DNA of 33,115 bases from an uncultured Oscillospiraceae bacterium (GTDB lineage: Bacteria > Bacillota_A > Clostridia > Oscillospirales > Oscillospiraceae): assembly GCA_900762245.1 (NCBI GenBank), contig CAAFFR010000143.1, positions 1-33,115 of the forward strand, written 5' to 3'. The translations under genes were made by a program, and so were the position numbers. Within the stretch, counting starts at the first letter, position 1. Each line of letters starts with the position of its first letter. Positions 16,667 to 23,225 of the stretch are shown one piece after another. The notes beneath the pieces are model-generated. The model made no database searches and had not been told where the DNA came from. It worked only from the letters and a program-made list of their open reading frames with translations.

Positions 16667-17761
16667 TTATTTGGATTTTTGCGGGGCGAAGACCCAGCGC
16701 TGCTGGATCATGTAGCTCATAAAATACAGGACTGTCATGACGACCGCGTAGATCACGGTACGAAGTCCGTTTGCACTGTCGGGGATACCGAACAGGGCGT
16801 AGACACCCTGGGTCAGCAGCACCTGTGCTGCCATCTGAGGCAGTGCCAGCATGTAATAGCGAAGCATTGCCTTCTTCGTGTCCACATTGGTCTTGAACAC
16901 CAGCCGCTGGTTCATGAAGAAATTCAGCAGGGAGGAGATAACACGGGCAATCACACCTGCAGCGGCTGTCAGGGCAAAACCACTGAAAGGAAGCAGGGCA
17001 CTCAGCAGGGAGTAGGCACCGGTATCCACCACAGCGCTGGCAAGAGAACTCAGGGTGTAGCGGAAGAAGTGGGCCAGGATCAGCTTGTAGATCCGCCAGC
17101 TGTCATGGATCACCCGGAAGTGGGAAGATTTGTTCTCCTCGATGTACACAGTGCGGATCTTGACCTCGTCGAAGACGATGCCCTTGGTCTTGAAGGCCAG
17201 CAGCATGTTGGTCTCATATTCAAACCGGTCGCCGTAGACCTCTACCAGTTCCTCCAGAACGCCTCTGGGGATGGCCCGCAGGCCGGTCTGGGTGTCGGAG
17301 ATGGTCATGCCCACGAAAATCTTGAAGATCATGGAGGTGGTCTTGTTGCCGAAGCTGCTGCGGGCAGGTACATCCGTCTGATTGAAGTCCCGGCAGCCCA
17401 GGACCGTATGGCCGGTTTTCAGCATGTGTTCGCAGCAGGCACGGGTATCAGCGGGATGATGCTGGTTATCGCCGTCCACGGTAACAACGCCGTAGCCATC
17501 AGTCCGGTTGGCAAGAAAGTAACGGAAGGCATTTTTCAGGGCAGCGCCCTTGCCTTTGTTGACCTCGTGGTGCAGCAGATGAATTTCCGGATGCCGGGCA
17601 GCCAGATCGGTGAAATAGTGGAGGTTTTCCTGCTTGCTTCCGTCGTTGACCAGAATGATGTCGGTAAAACCGTATTCCAGCAGGCCGTCAACGACGGCTA
17701 TCAGCTTCTCATCCGGATCGAGAGAGGGCAGGACAACCGAGATTTTGGATAAGTCTTGCAT
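16667..17761 (-). CDS. GT2 glycosyltransferase fused to GtrA-type membrane domain
   Basis: The N-terminal ~225 residues are a DPM1-type family 2 glycosyltransferase: ISVVLPSLDPDEKL, LVNDGS, metal-binding VDGDNQHHP and ISDTQTGLRAIP. From about residue 233 the protein continues as a four-helix GtrA domain, with ISSLLNFFMNQRLVF and a final QQRWVF. GT2 enzymes of this type load a sugar onto polyprenyl phosphate, and GtrA proteins are thought to help flip it. The fusion joins both steps. The frame is open to an ATG at 17803, but that ATG has no ribosome binding site and is only 7 bases from the predicted transcription start. The ATG at 17761 has AGAGG nearby and fits better (364 aa). Confidence 0.9.
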   Translation of the reverse strand: MQDLSKISVVLPSLDPDEKLIAVVDGLLEYGFTDIILVNDGSKQENLHYFTDLAARHPEIHLLHHEVNKGKGAALKNAFRYFLANRTDGYGVVTVDGDNQHHPADTRACCEHMLKTGHTVLGCRDFNQTDVPARSSFGNKTTSMIFKIFVGMTISDTQTGLRAIPRGVLEELVEVYGDRFEYETNMLLAFKTKGIVFDEVKIRTVYIEENKSSHFRVIHDSWRIYKLILAHFFRYTLSSLASAVVDTGAYSLLSALLPFSGFALTAAAGVIARVISSLLNFFMNQRLVFKTNVDTKKAMLRYYMLALPQMAAQVLLTQGVYALFGIPDSANGLRTVIYAVVMTVLYFMSYMIQQRWVFAPQKSK

Positions 17762-17817
17762 ATTAAAAATCGCCTCTTTCGCTTTTTGCGCATAAATAGT
17801 CATATTAAACTTAGGAT

Positions 17818-17846
17818 ACTATATCACATTTCTTCCGATTTGCAAA
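17818..17846 (-). promoter_or_regulatory. Promoter of the envelope operon
   Basis: Read on the minus strand: TTTGCA (17841-17846), 17 bp, then TATAGT (17818-17823) preceded by TGA, an extended -10. Transcription would begin near 17811, giving a 5' leader of about 50 nt before the ATG at 17761. Confidence 0.72.
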
Positions 17847-17960
17847 GGCTTTTCATAAAATCTTAAAAGAAAATGTCGAGGGAAAATGTTGACATAAAAT
17901 TGTGTAAAATGCAGAGAAAGCCTTGTACGGCAGGCAGGTTTTCAAACAAATAAAAAATGA

Positions 17961-17978
17961 GGTTTAACATATTAAACC
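17961..17978. promoter_or_regulatory. Operator-like palindrome in the divergent spacer
   Basis: GGTTTAA-CATA-TTAAACC is a 7-bp inverted repeat with a 4-bp centre, the size of a typical repressor site. The core CATATTAAAC recurs at 17801-17810, at the start of the operon on the other side. It lies between divergent promoters (17818-17846 minus, 18052-18079 plus). The remaining part of the 17762-18139 spacer is AT-rich and holds no gene. Confidence 0.5.
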
Positions 17979-18051
17979 TTACGGAAACAGTATATCAGAA
18001 ACGCAGGAAAAGTCAACAGAAAACGACGGAAAACCCTGTGGACAACATAAC

Positions 18052-18079
18052 TTGACACCTCCTGCCGCACTGTGATAAA
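18052..18079 (+). promoter_or_regulatory. Likely promoter of the GH2 gene
   Basis: A perfect TTGACA (18052-18057) is followed after 16 bp by GATAAA (18074-18079) with TGT just before it, an extended -10. The GH2 start codon is 60 bp further on. Confidence 0.65.
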
Positions 18080-18139
18080 GTTATCCTAGAAATCTGCACA
18101 AACGACAAAACCGATGGACCTATTGGAAAGGAGCAAGCT

Positions 18140-19846
18140 ATGTTACATGACCTCTACACCCTCCACGGAGAAGCTCTGACGGGCATTCCCTGGCCTGTTT
18201 ATCCCCGTCCCCAGATGCGCCGGGATTCTTATCTCAATCTGAACGGAGAATGGGAGTTTGGCGTAACCCAAAAGAAGTTTCCTAAAACTTATAGCAGGAC
18301 CATCCGGGTGCCGTTCTGCCCGGAGAGCTTGTTGTCCGGTGTCCATGAGCATTACCCGGAAGGAAGTGCCCTGTGCTACCGGAAAGTGGTGACGCTGCCG
18401 GAGGGGTTCAACCGGGGCAGGGTGCTGCTGCACATCGGAGCGGCAGATCAGCATCTGGACTGCTTTGTAAACGACAAAAAAGTGGGAAACCACAGCGGTG
18501 GTTACGAGAATATCACATTTGATATTACGGATGCGCTGACGGCCGGGGAAAACGAGATCCGTTTCCGTTGCTTTGATGATTTGAATAATCAGATCATGCC
18601 TTACGGCAAGCAGGTCCTGCCCGAAAAACGGGGCGGCATGTGGTACACCCCAGTGTCCGGTATCTGGCAGACCGTATGGCTGGAAAGCGTGCCGGAAACA
18701 TATATTGAAAAGCTCAGCGTCGAGAACCGCGGTTACTGCGTCACCATTTCTGTTGCGCCTGCGTTGGAAGGCAAGGTGACAGTGGCGGGACTGGGTGAGT
18801 TTGCGCTGGAAAAGGGCAGCGTTGCCATTACCCCGGAAAATCCGAAGCTGTGGAGCCCGGAAAATCCCTGGCTGTATGATTTCACGGTGAAAGCAGGCGA
18901 AGATAAGGTCGAATCCTATTTTGCCATCCGCTCCCTGGAAATAAAAAAAGTCGGCAAGTATCCCCGCCTGTGCCTCAACGGCAAACCCTATTTCTTCCAC
19001 GGTCTGCTGGATCAGGGCTATTGGCCCGACGGCTTGTTCACTCCTGCAAAGCCGGAATGCTATGCGGACGATATCCTTGCCATGAAGCGCCTGGGCTTCA
19101 ACACCCTGCGCAAGCACATCAAGGTGGAGCCGGAGGAGTTCTATTACCAGTGCGACAAGCTGGGCATGATCGTCTGGCAGGATATGGTGAACAACAGCGA
19201 CTACAATTTTAACAGAGATACGGCTCTGCCCACTGTGGGTATCCAGAAACTGAACGACAAGCACCTTCATAAGGACGAAAACCACCGGGAAATGTTTAAA
19301 GCCTGCGCAAAAGCAGCAGTAAACCAGCTGAAAAACCATCCCAGTATCTGCTACTGGACCATTTTTAATGAGGCCTGGGGTCAGTTTGACAGCGACAATG
19401 TCTACGAATGGTTTAAGACACTGGACGATACCCGCTTCATCGATTCCACCTCCGGCTGGTTCCGGCGGAAAAAGACCGATGTGGACAGCCGCCATGTGTA
19501 TTTCAAAAAAGTGAAGCTGGCAGGCGATGGGGTCAAGCCTCTGATCCTGTCGGAGTTCGGCGGCAAGACTTACAAGACCGAGGGCCATCTCTTTAACCCC
19601 GATAAATCCTACGGCTACGGCGGCTGTGAAACCTTGGAAGCCCTCAACGAAGCGGTGGAAAAGCTCTATCGGGAGGAGATCATCCCCTGCATCGCAAAGG
19701 GCCTCTGCGCCGCCATCTATACCCAGGTCAGCGATGTGGAAGATGAGATCAACGGCCTGCTGACCTACGACCGCAAGGTAGAAAAGCTCCGCCCCGAAGT
19801 CATGCTCCCCGTGGCGGAAGCTTTGCAGAAGGTGATCGAGGGGTAA
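18140..19846 (+). CDS. Glycoside hydrolase family 2 enzyme (beta-galactosidase/beta-glucuronidase type)
   Basis: The 568-aa product has the GH2 layout. A jelly-roll sugar-binding domain (about 25-185, NLNGEWEFG, YRKVVTLPE, GGYENITFDIT, MWYTPVSGIWQTVWLE) comes first. A short immunoglobulin-like domain (about 186-270) and a TIM barrel follow. The barrel has ICYWTIFNEAWGQFD with acid/base Glu411 and LILSEFGGKTY with nucleophile Glu472. It lacks a signal peptide, so it should act in the cytoplasm on imported oligosaccharide. The exact sugar is not readable. GGAAAGGAG precedes the ATG. The gene stands alone, divergent from the envelope operon. Confidence 0.92.
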   Translation: MLHDLYTLHGEALTGIPWPVYPRPQMRRDSYLNLNGEWEFGVTQKKFPKTYSRTIRVPFCPESLLSGVHEHYPEGSALCYRKVVTLPEGFNRGRVLLHIGAADQHLDCFVNDKKVGNHSGGYENITFDITDALTAGENEIRFRCFDDLNNQIMPYGKQVLPEKRGGMWYTPVSGIWQTVWLESVPETYIEKLSVENRGYCVTISVAPALEGKVTVAGLGEFALEKGSVAITPENPKLWSPENPWLYDFTVKAGEDKVESYFAIRSLEIKKVGKYPRLCLNGKPYFFHGLLDQGYWPDGLFTPAKPECYADDILAMKRLGFNTLRKHIKVEPEEFYYQCDKLGMIVWQDMVNNSDYNFNRDTALPTVGIQKLNDKHLHKDENHREMFKACAKAAVNQLKNHPSICYWTIFNEAWGQFDSDNVYEWFKTLDDTRFIDSTSGWFRRKKTDVDSRHVYFKKVKLAGDGVKPLILSEFGGKTYKTEGHLFNPDKSYGYGGCETLEALNEAVEKLYREEIIPCIAKGLCAAIYTQVSDVEDEINGLLTYDRKVEKLRPEVMLPVAEALQKVIEG

Positions 19847-19854
19847 GAATGTAG

Positions 19855-19928
19855 GGGCGACCATTGGTCGCCCGCCAACATAACAATTACGGATCTGCTG
19901 AAAACAATCGGGCGGCCAATGGCCGCCC
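19855..19928. repeat. Pair of REP-like palindromes
   Basis: Two 19-bp palindromes, GGGCGACC-ATT-GGTCGCCC (19855-19873) and GGGCGGCC-AAT-GGCCGCCC (19910-19928), stand 36 bp apart. Their centres (ATT, AAT) show that they are in opposite orientation. The two differences are compensated in both arms, so the hairpin is what is conserved. They lie between the GH2 stop and the S41 gene, and may stabilise the GH2 mRNA 3' end. Confidence 0.8.
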
Positions 19929-19964
19929 ATAAAGTATGTGTTTGCTGGAAAGGGGGGGCATTGG

Positions 19965-21143
19965 ATGTACAAACGGATATTATCCATCCTTATTTTGATT
20001 TCCCTGCTGTTTTCTCTTTCAGGCTGCGGCAGGGAGGAGGTCCCGCCGGAAAGTCCGGCGGAGAATGGAACCGCACAGTTTTTGGAGGATTACGATCAGC
20101 TTTGGCGGGATCTGGAAGCAAATTACCCCTTTTTCCCGATTTTGGAAGAAAAGGGCATCGATGTGGCTGCTGTCCGGGACAGCTACCGGCTGTATGTGCA
20201 GAAAACGGCTACCTTGGAGCAGTTTATGGGAGTGCTGGACCGGATGTTCGGCAAGCTCCAGAGCTTTGCCCATCTGTTCCTGTTCCACAGATACAGCTAT
20301 GACATGATGCTGGATGGGGTGGCAGAGGTGGAGGGCTTTGAACCCTGGCAGGCTGTGCTGCTGGACCCGGTTACGGCAGAAACCTATGCTGCGCTCCCGG
20401 AAAGCGGCAGTTCCGATGTAGGCGATATACCGGAGGTGGAATGCCGCTATTTCCCGGAACTCTCTGCTGCCTATTTCCGGTTCCCCACCATGAACGCCTA
20501 TGCTCAGGAGCGGGATGAAACCATTCTTGCGGACTATCTGTCCCAGCTTCCCGATGTGGCACACATCATCCTCGACATCACCGGAAATCCCGGAGGAAGC
20601 TCCCTGTACTGGGAGAATGTGATCACAGCACCCTTTGGCGGAAGCTGGACAGGAAGCTTCCGGGTCTTCTATCAGGACAGCCCCATCAACCGGCAGTATT
20701 ATGGAGAAAAGAACCTGCTGCCGGTGGAGCAAACCCAGCTGCCGCCCTTTGCCCAGCAGCTGGGAGCGAAGCTGTATGAAACTGTTCAGTGGAATGCGGA
20801 CTATGGCGATTCCCGGCTGGAAAAGGGGACTGAGGCCAAACGCTGGGTGCTGACGGACGGCGGCTATTCAGCAGCAGAAAGCTTTGCGGCCTTCTGCAAG
20901 CTGACAGGATGGGCAACCTTGGTGGGAAAACCCACAAACGGGGACGGCCTGGGAGGAAATCCTCTGTTGCTTCCCCTGAAAAATACCGGTCTGCTGGTGT
21001 ATTTCACCACCGCCATGGCAGAAAACCCGGACGGTACATTGAACGCGCAGCAAGGCATCCTGCCGGATCATGTGCTGCTTCCCAAGGATGACAGAACCCC
21101 ACTGGAACTGTGCAAGGATCTGATCCGGGAGGCGGAGGAATAG
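19965..21143 (+). CDS. S41-type protease-fold lipoprotein
   Basis: The 392-aa product begins with a lipoprotein signal peptide (MYKRILSILILISLLFSLSGC) whose lipid-modified cysteine is residue 21. The C-terminal half resembles the tail-specific protease domain (S41): AHIILDITGNPGGSSLYW, then TDGGYSAAESFAAFCK with the likely nucleophile Ser302, then TLVGKPTNGDGLGGNPLLLPL and a PDGTLNAQQGILPDHVL ending. No PDZ domain is evident, so it is the PDZ-less type. The start at 19965 has a GGAAAGGGGGGG site. The frame is open nine codons earlier, but that would bury the signal peptide. The P-loop gene follows 12 bp later. Confidence 0.82.
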   Translation: MYKRILSILILISLLFSLSGCGREEVPPESPAENGTAQFLEDYDQLWRDLEANYPFFPILEEKGIDVAAVRDSYRLYVQKTATLEQFMGVLDRMFGKLQSFAHLFLFHRYSYDMMLDGVAEVEGFEPWQAVLLDPVTAETYAALPESGSSDVGDIPEVECRYFPELSAAYFRFPTMNAYAQERDETILADYLSQLPDVAHIILDITGNPGGSSLYWENVITAPFGGSWTGSFRVFYQDSPINRQYYGEKNLLPVEQTQLPPFAQQLGAKLYETVQWNADYGDSRLEKGTEAKRWVLTDGGYSAAESFAAFCKLTGWATLVGKPTNGDGLGGNPLLLPLKNTGLLVYFTTAMAENPDGTLNAQQGILPDHVLLPKDDRTPLELCKDLIREAEE

Positions 21144-21155
21144 AAAGGAAAACCT

Positions 21156-21587
21156 ATGGTAATTGGAATCATTGGAGAAAACTGCACGGGAAAATCTACC
21201 CTTGCAGAGTCGGTGCAGGGTGCCTTTGGTGGCGAGATCCTCACCGGCAAGGACTATCTGCGTCTGGCAAAGTCAGAAAGCATGGCAGCAGCCCTCTTTA
21301 AAAAGAAGCTGAAAGCAGCCCTTACAGGAGAAAACGTGATATATGTCATCTCGGAAAAGGAGCACCTTGCCTTCCTGCCGGAGGGCAGCACCACCATTCT
21401 GGTAACGGCGGAGCTGGATACCATCAAGGAACGCTTCCGGGCCAGAATGCGGGGCAATCTTCCCGCCCCGGTGGAAGCTATGCTGGAAAAGAAGCATGGT
21501 ATGTTCGAGGACGGAACCTATACCCTCCGCTATCACAGCGGCCGGGACACTGTGGACACGGTTCTGGAAAAACTGCGGCAGCTGTGA
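21156..21587 (+). CDS. Small P-loop nucleoside-triphosphatase/kinase-like protein
   Basis: The 143-aa protein has a Walker A motif at residues 7-15 (GENCTGKST) and an overall size and layout like small nucleotide or shikimate kinases. It also has an arginine-bearing helix, ELDTIKERFRARMRGNLP, which could be the lid. I do not recognise a specific substrate. It is 12 bp after the S41 lipoprotein gene and probably cotranscribed with it. There is no membrane segment, so it is cytoplasmic. Confidence 0.72.
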   Translation: MVIGIIGENCTGKSTLAESVQGAFGGEILTGKDYLRLAKSESMAAALFKKKLKAALTGENVIYVISEKEHLAFLPEGSTTILVTAELDTIKERFRARMRGNLPAPVEAMLEKKHGMFEDGTYTLRYHSGRDTVDTVLEKLRQL

Positions 21588-21613
21588 TAATATACACCGG
21601 CGCGGCAGCGCCC

Positions 21614-21786
21614 AAGGCTTCCCCCGGGGGGAAGCTGTCACGAATCTTTGATTCGTGACTGATGAGGAATGCGGGCAGAAACCTTTCATCTGGCACTTCG
21701 GTTCAGACCTGATCCATGTCAAAACTGCACGCTTCCCCTCATCCGTCTCGCCTGCGGCGAGCCACCTTCCCCTCGGGGGAAGGCTT
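21614..21786. repeat. MITE-like element with imperfect terminal inverted repeats
   Basis: Both ends of this ~173-bp stretch begin with the same inverted motif. The left end has AAGGCTTCCCCCGGGGGGAA, and the complement of the right end has AAGCCTTCCCCCGAGGGGAA. Each is followed by a small hairpin (ACGAATC-TTT-GATTCGT at left, CTCGCC-GCAG-type at right) and then GATGAGG. About 22 of the first 26 bases agree. The hairpin sequences differ between ends while keeping the fold. No open frame inside looks coding. GCGGCAGC occurs just outside both ends (21602 and 21788) but is not perfectly adjacent. Confidence 0.72.
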
Positions 21787-21821
21787 TGCGGCAGCTCCGA
21801 TCAGCATGACAGAAAAATCAG

Positions 21822-21850
21822 TTGCAAATCTACAGAAGATAAGCTAAAAT
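21822..21850 (+). promoter_or_regulatory. Promoter of the ArsR-family gene
   Basis: TTGCAA (21822-21827), 17-bp spacer, TAAAAT (21845-21850). The start codon lies 27 bp downstream, with AAGGAGG between. The promoter begins about 35 bp beyond the MITE-like element. Confidence 0.6.
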
Positions 21851-21877
21851 ACAGGAAAAAGCTAAGGAGGCGGGGCT

Positions 21878-22168
21878 ATGGGCATTCCCGAGAAGGAAAT
21901 TATGGATTTTATTGGGGAGCTGTTCAAAGGCTTCGCAGACCCTACCCGGGTGCATATTCTGTACCTGCTGGCAGAGGGGGAGAAATGTGTCACTGACATT
22001 GCCGATCAGGTGGAGCTGAGCCAGAGCGCCATCTCACACCAGCTTCGGATTCTGAAACAGATGCAGCTTATTAAATTCCGCCGGGAGGGAAAAAATATCC
22101 TCTATTCTCTGGCGGATGACCATGTGAAGACCATTCTGGAAATGGGTCTGGAGCATGTTTTGGAATAA
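21878..22168 (+). CDS. ArsR/SmtB-family metal-sensing repressor
   Basis: The 96-aa winged-helix protein begins with the helix around FADPTRVHILYLLAEGEKCVTDIA. The recognition helix is LSQSAISHQLRILKQMQLI, and the wing is KFRREGKNILYSL. The last helix has the full alpha-5 metal site D80-x-H82-x10-H93-x2-E96, the pattern that binds Zn(II) or Co(II) in SmtB-type sensors. The alpha-3 cysteine pair of CadC-type sensors is not complete (only C37). Such repressors leave DNA when metal binds, and normally sit beside a metal exporter. None is present here. Confidence 0.93.
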   Translation: MGIPEKEIMDFIGELFKGFADPTRVHILYLLAEGEKCVTDIADQVELSQSAISHQLRILKQMQLIKFRREGKNILYSLADDHVKTILEMGLEHVLE

Positions 22169-22238
22169 CAATCACAGAACGGGAGCAAGGCATTGGCACC
22201 AGGCTCCTGTCCTGTAATGGGTTTTGAAAGGAATCCGT

Positions 22239-22979
22239 ATGGAAAGCTTGATTCAAATGCTGAAAGACTATGGACGCTGCCTGTCTCTGGAGGACAGCAT
22301 TCCGCAATGGGAACAGGAGCGTGCAGAACTGAAAGTGCGCATCGGAGAACTGCGGCTGAGCCGGGACCAAAAGCAGTGGGAACTGGACCGCCTGGAAAAT
22401 CCCAGCCTTTTCCAGCGCCTGTTTGGAAAAGCCGGGGATAAGAAGGAAAAGCTGACAAAGCAGCTCCGGGAAGTCACGGCTGCCCTGAATGCCGCGGTAT
22501 GGGAACGGGATGCACTGGACAAACGCGTGGAAGAAGGAAAGCAGGAACTGGAAGCCCTCTCCGGCAGCCGGGAACGCTATCTTCAGGCGAAAGAAGAAGC
22601 GAAGCTGTCTTCCATGGAGGAAAGCCAGCTGATCATGGAGGAAATCGCCGCTTTTACTCCCGCTGCCATGGATGCTGCGGACCGGGTGCTGGCTGCCCTG
22701 GAATCTGCCCGCCCCTGGATGCAGCGGGATGTCCGCTATACCGGGGTTTCCCCCACAAGCCGGAAGATGGAGTGCCTTGCCCTGGCGGCAGAAAACGCCC
22801 ATCGTCTGGTGGACCTGCTGGGAATTCTGCCCGAAGGCTGCGCCAATATCGGCAGCTATCTGCGCGAACCTGAGGGGTATGTGGATGCCGTGACTATGGA
22901 ATACGCCAAGCTGGACCGGCTGAACAATGCCATCAACCAGGTCCGGGAGACCCGGAACCAGCTGGGGATGCTGCAATGA
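22239..22979 (+). CDS. Coiled-coil protein of unknown function
   Basis: I do not recognise this 246-aa protein. Residues ~15-115 are rich in heptad-like Leu/Glu/Lys/Arg (WEQERAELKVRIGELRLSRDQKQWELDRLE, EVTAALNAAVWERDALDKRVEEG) and should form an antiparallel coiled coil. A LFQRLFGKAGDKK insert lies at its turn. The C-terminal half is a helical domain without known motifs. It has no signal peptide or membrane helix. The ATG at 22239 has AAAGGAA six bases upstream. It lies 70 bp after the ArsR gene and could be cotranscribed with it. Confidence 0.7.
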   Translation: MESLIQMLKDYGRCLSLEDSIPQWEQERAELKVRIGELRLSRDQKQWELDRLENPSLFQRLFGKAGDKKEKLTKQLREVTAALNAAVWERDALDKRVEEGKQELEALSGSRERYLQAKEEAKLSSMEESQLIMEEIAAFTPAAMDAADRVLAALESARPWMQRDVRYTGVSPTSRKMECLALAAENAHRLVDLLGILPEGCANIGSYLREPEGYVDAVTMEYAKLDRLNNAINQVRETRNQLGMLQ

Positions 22980-22988
22980 GAAAAAATT

Positions 22989-23020
22989 TGGCAGGGCGGT
23001 ACGTTCCGCCCTGCCATTTT
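22989..23020. terminator. Bidirectional terminator
   Basis: An 11-bp perfect stem TGGCAGGGCGG / CCGCCCTGCCA has TTTT after it on + and an AT-rich AAATTTTTT on -. It lies between the convergent coiled-coil gene and the DUF6774-like gene. Confidence 0.9.
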
Positions 23021-23180
23021 ATTGTTTGCAGCAGATGCTTCTGTGGGTGGCAATGGTCAGCAGGGTATCTCCCAGCTGGGTCAGGATGACACCCAGCAGA
23101 TTCAGTTCGTCCGCTGTCAGCTTGCAGGCCAGGGTGTTGGCAATGGCTGTGACAGAGGCAGTCAGTTCGCAGGGATTCAA
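23019..23180 (-). CDS. DUF6774-like small protein (TTG start)
   Basis: A 53-aa protein starts at a TTG, seven or eight bases after a strong GGAGGTGA. Its sequence begins MNPCELTASVTAIANTLACK and continues LTADELNLLGVILTQLGDTL, ending in RSICCKQ. The CEL...A..I...L..DEL.LLG...TQLGDTL..I pattern is that of small proteins found widely in Oscillospiraceae and related clostridia, now called DUF6774. Their role is unknown. The cysteines at residues 4, 19, 50 and 51 might bind metal. It lies 45 bp after the acyltransferase gene in the same direction, so it is probably in the same transcript. Confidence 0.75.
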   Translation of the reverse strand: MNPCELTASVTAIANTLACKLTADELNLLGVILTQLGDTLLTIATHRSICCKQ

Positions 23181-23225
23181 AAAATCACCTCCCCGCTATT
23201 CTATGCAGGGAGGTGAAAAGGGAAA

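Noticed and set aside
18036..18090. DnaA-box-like TGTGGACAA and TTATCCTA, possible origin
   Set aside because: There are only one or two imperfect matches, and no dnaA/dnaN genes or box cluster nearby.
18143..19987. 614-aa minus-strand open frame opposite GH2
   Set aside because: It is an antisense shadow. The + frame has both GH2 catalytic glutamates.
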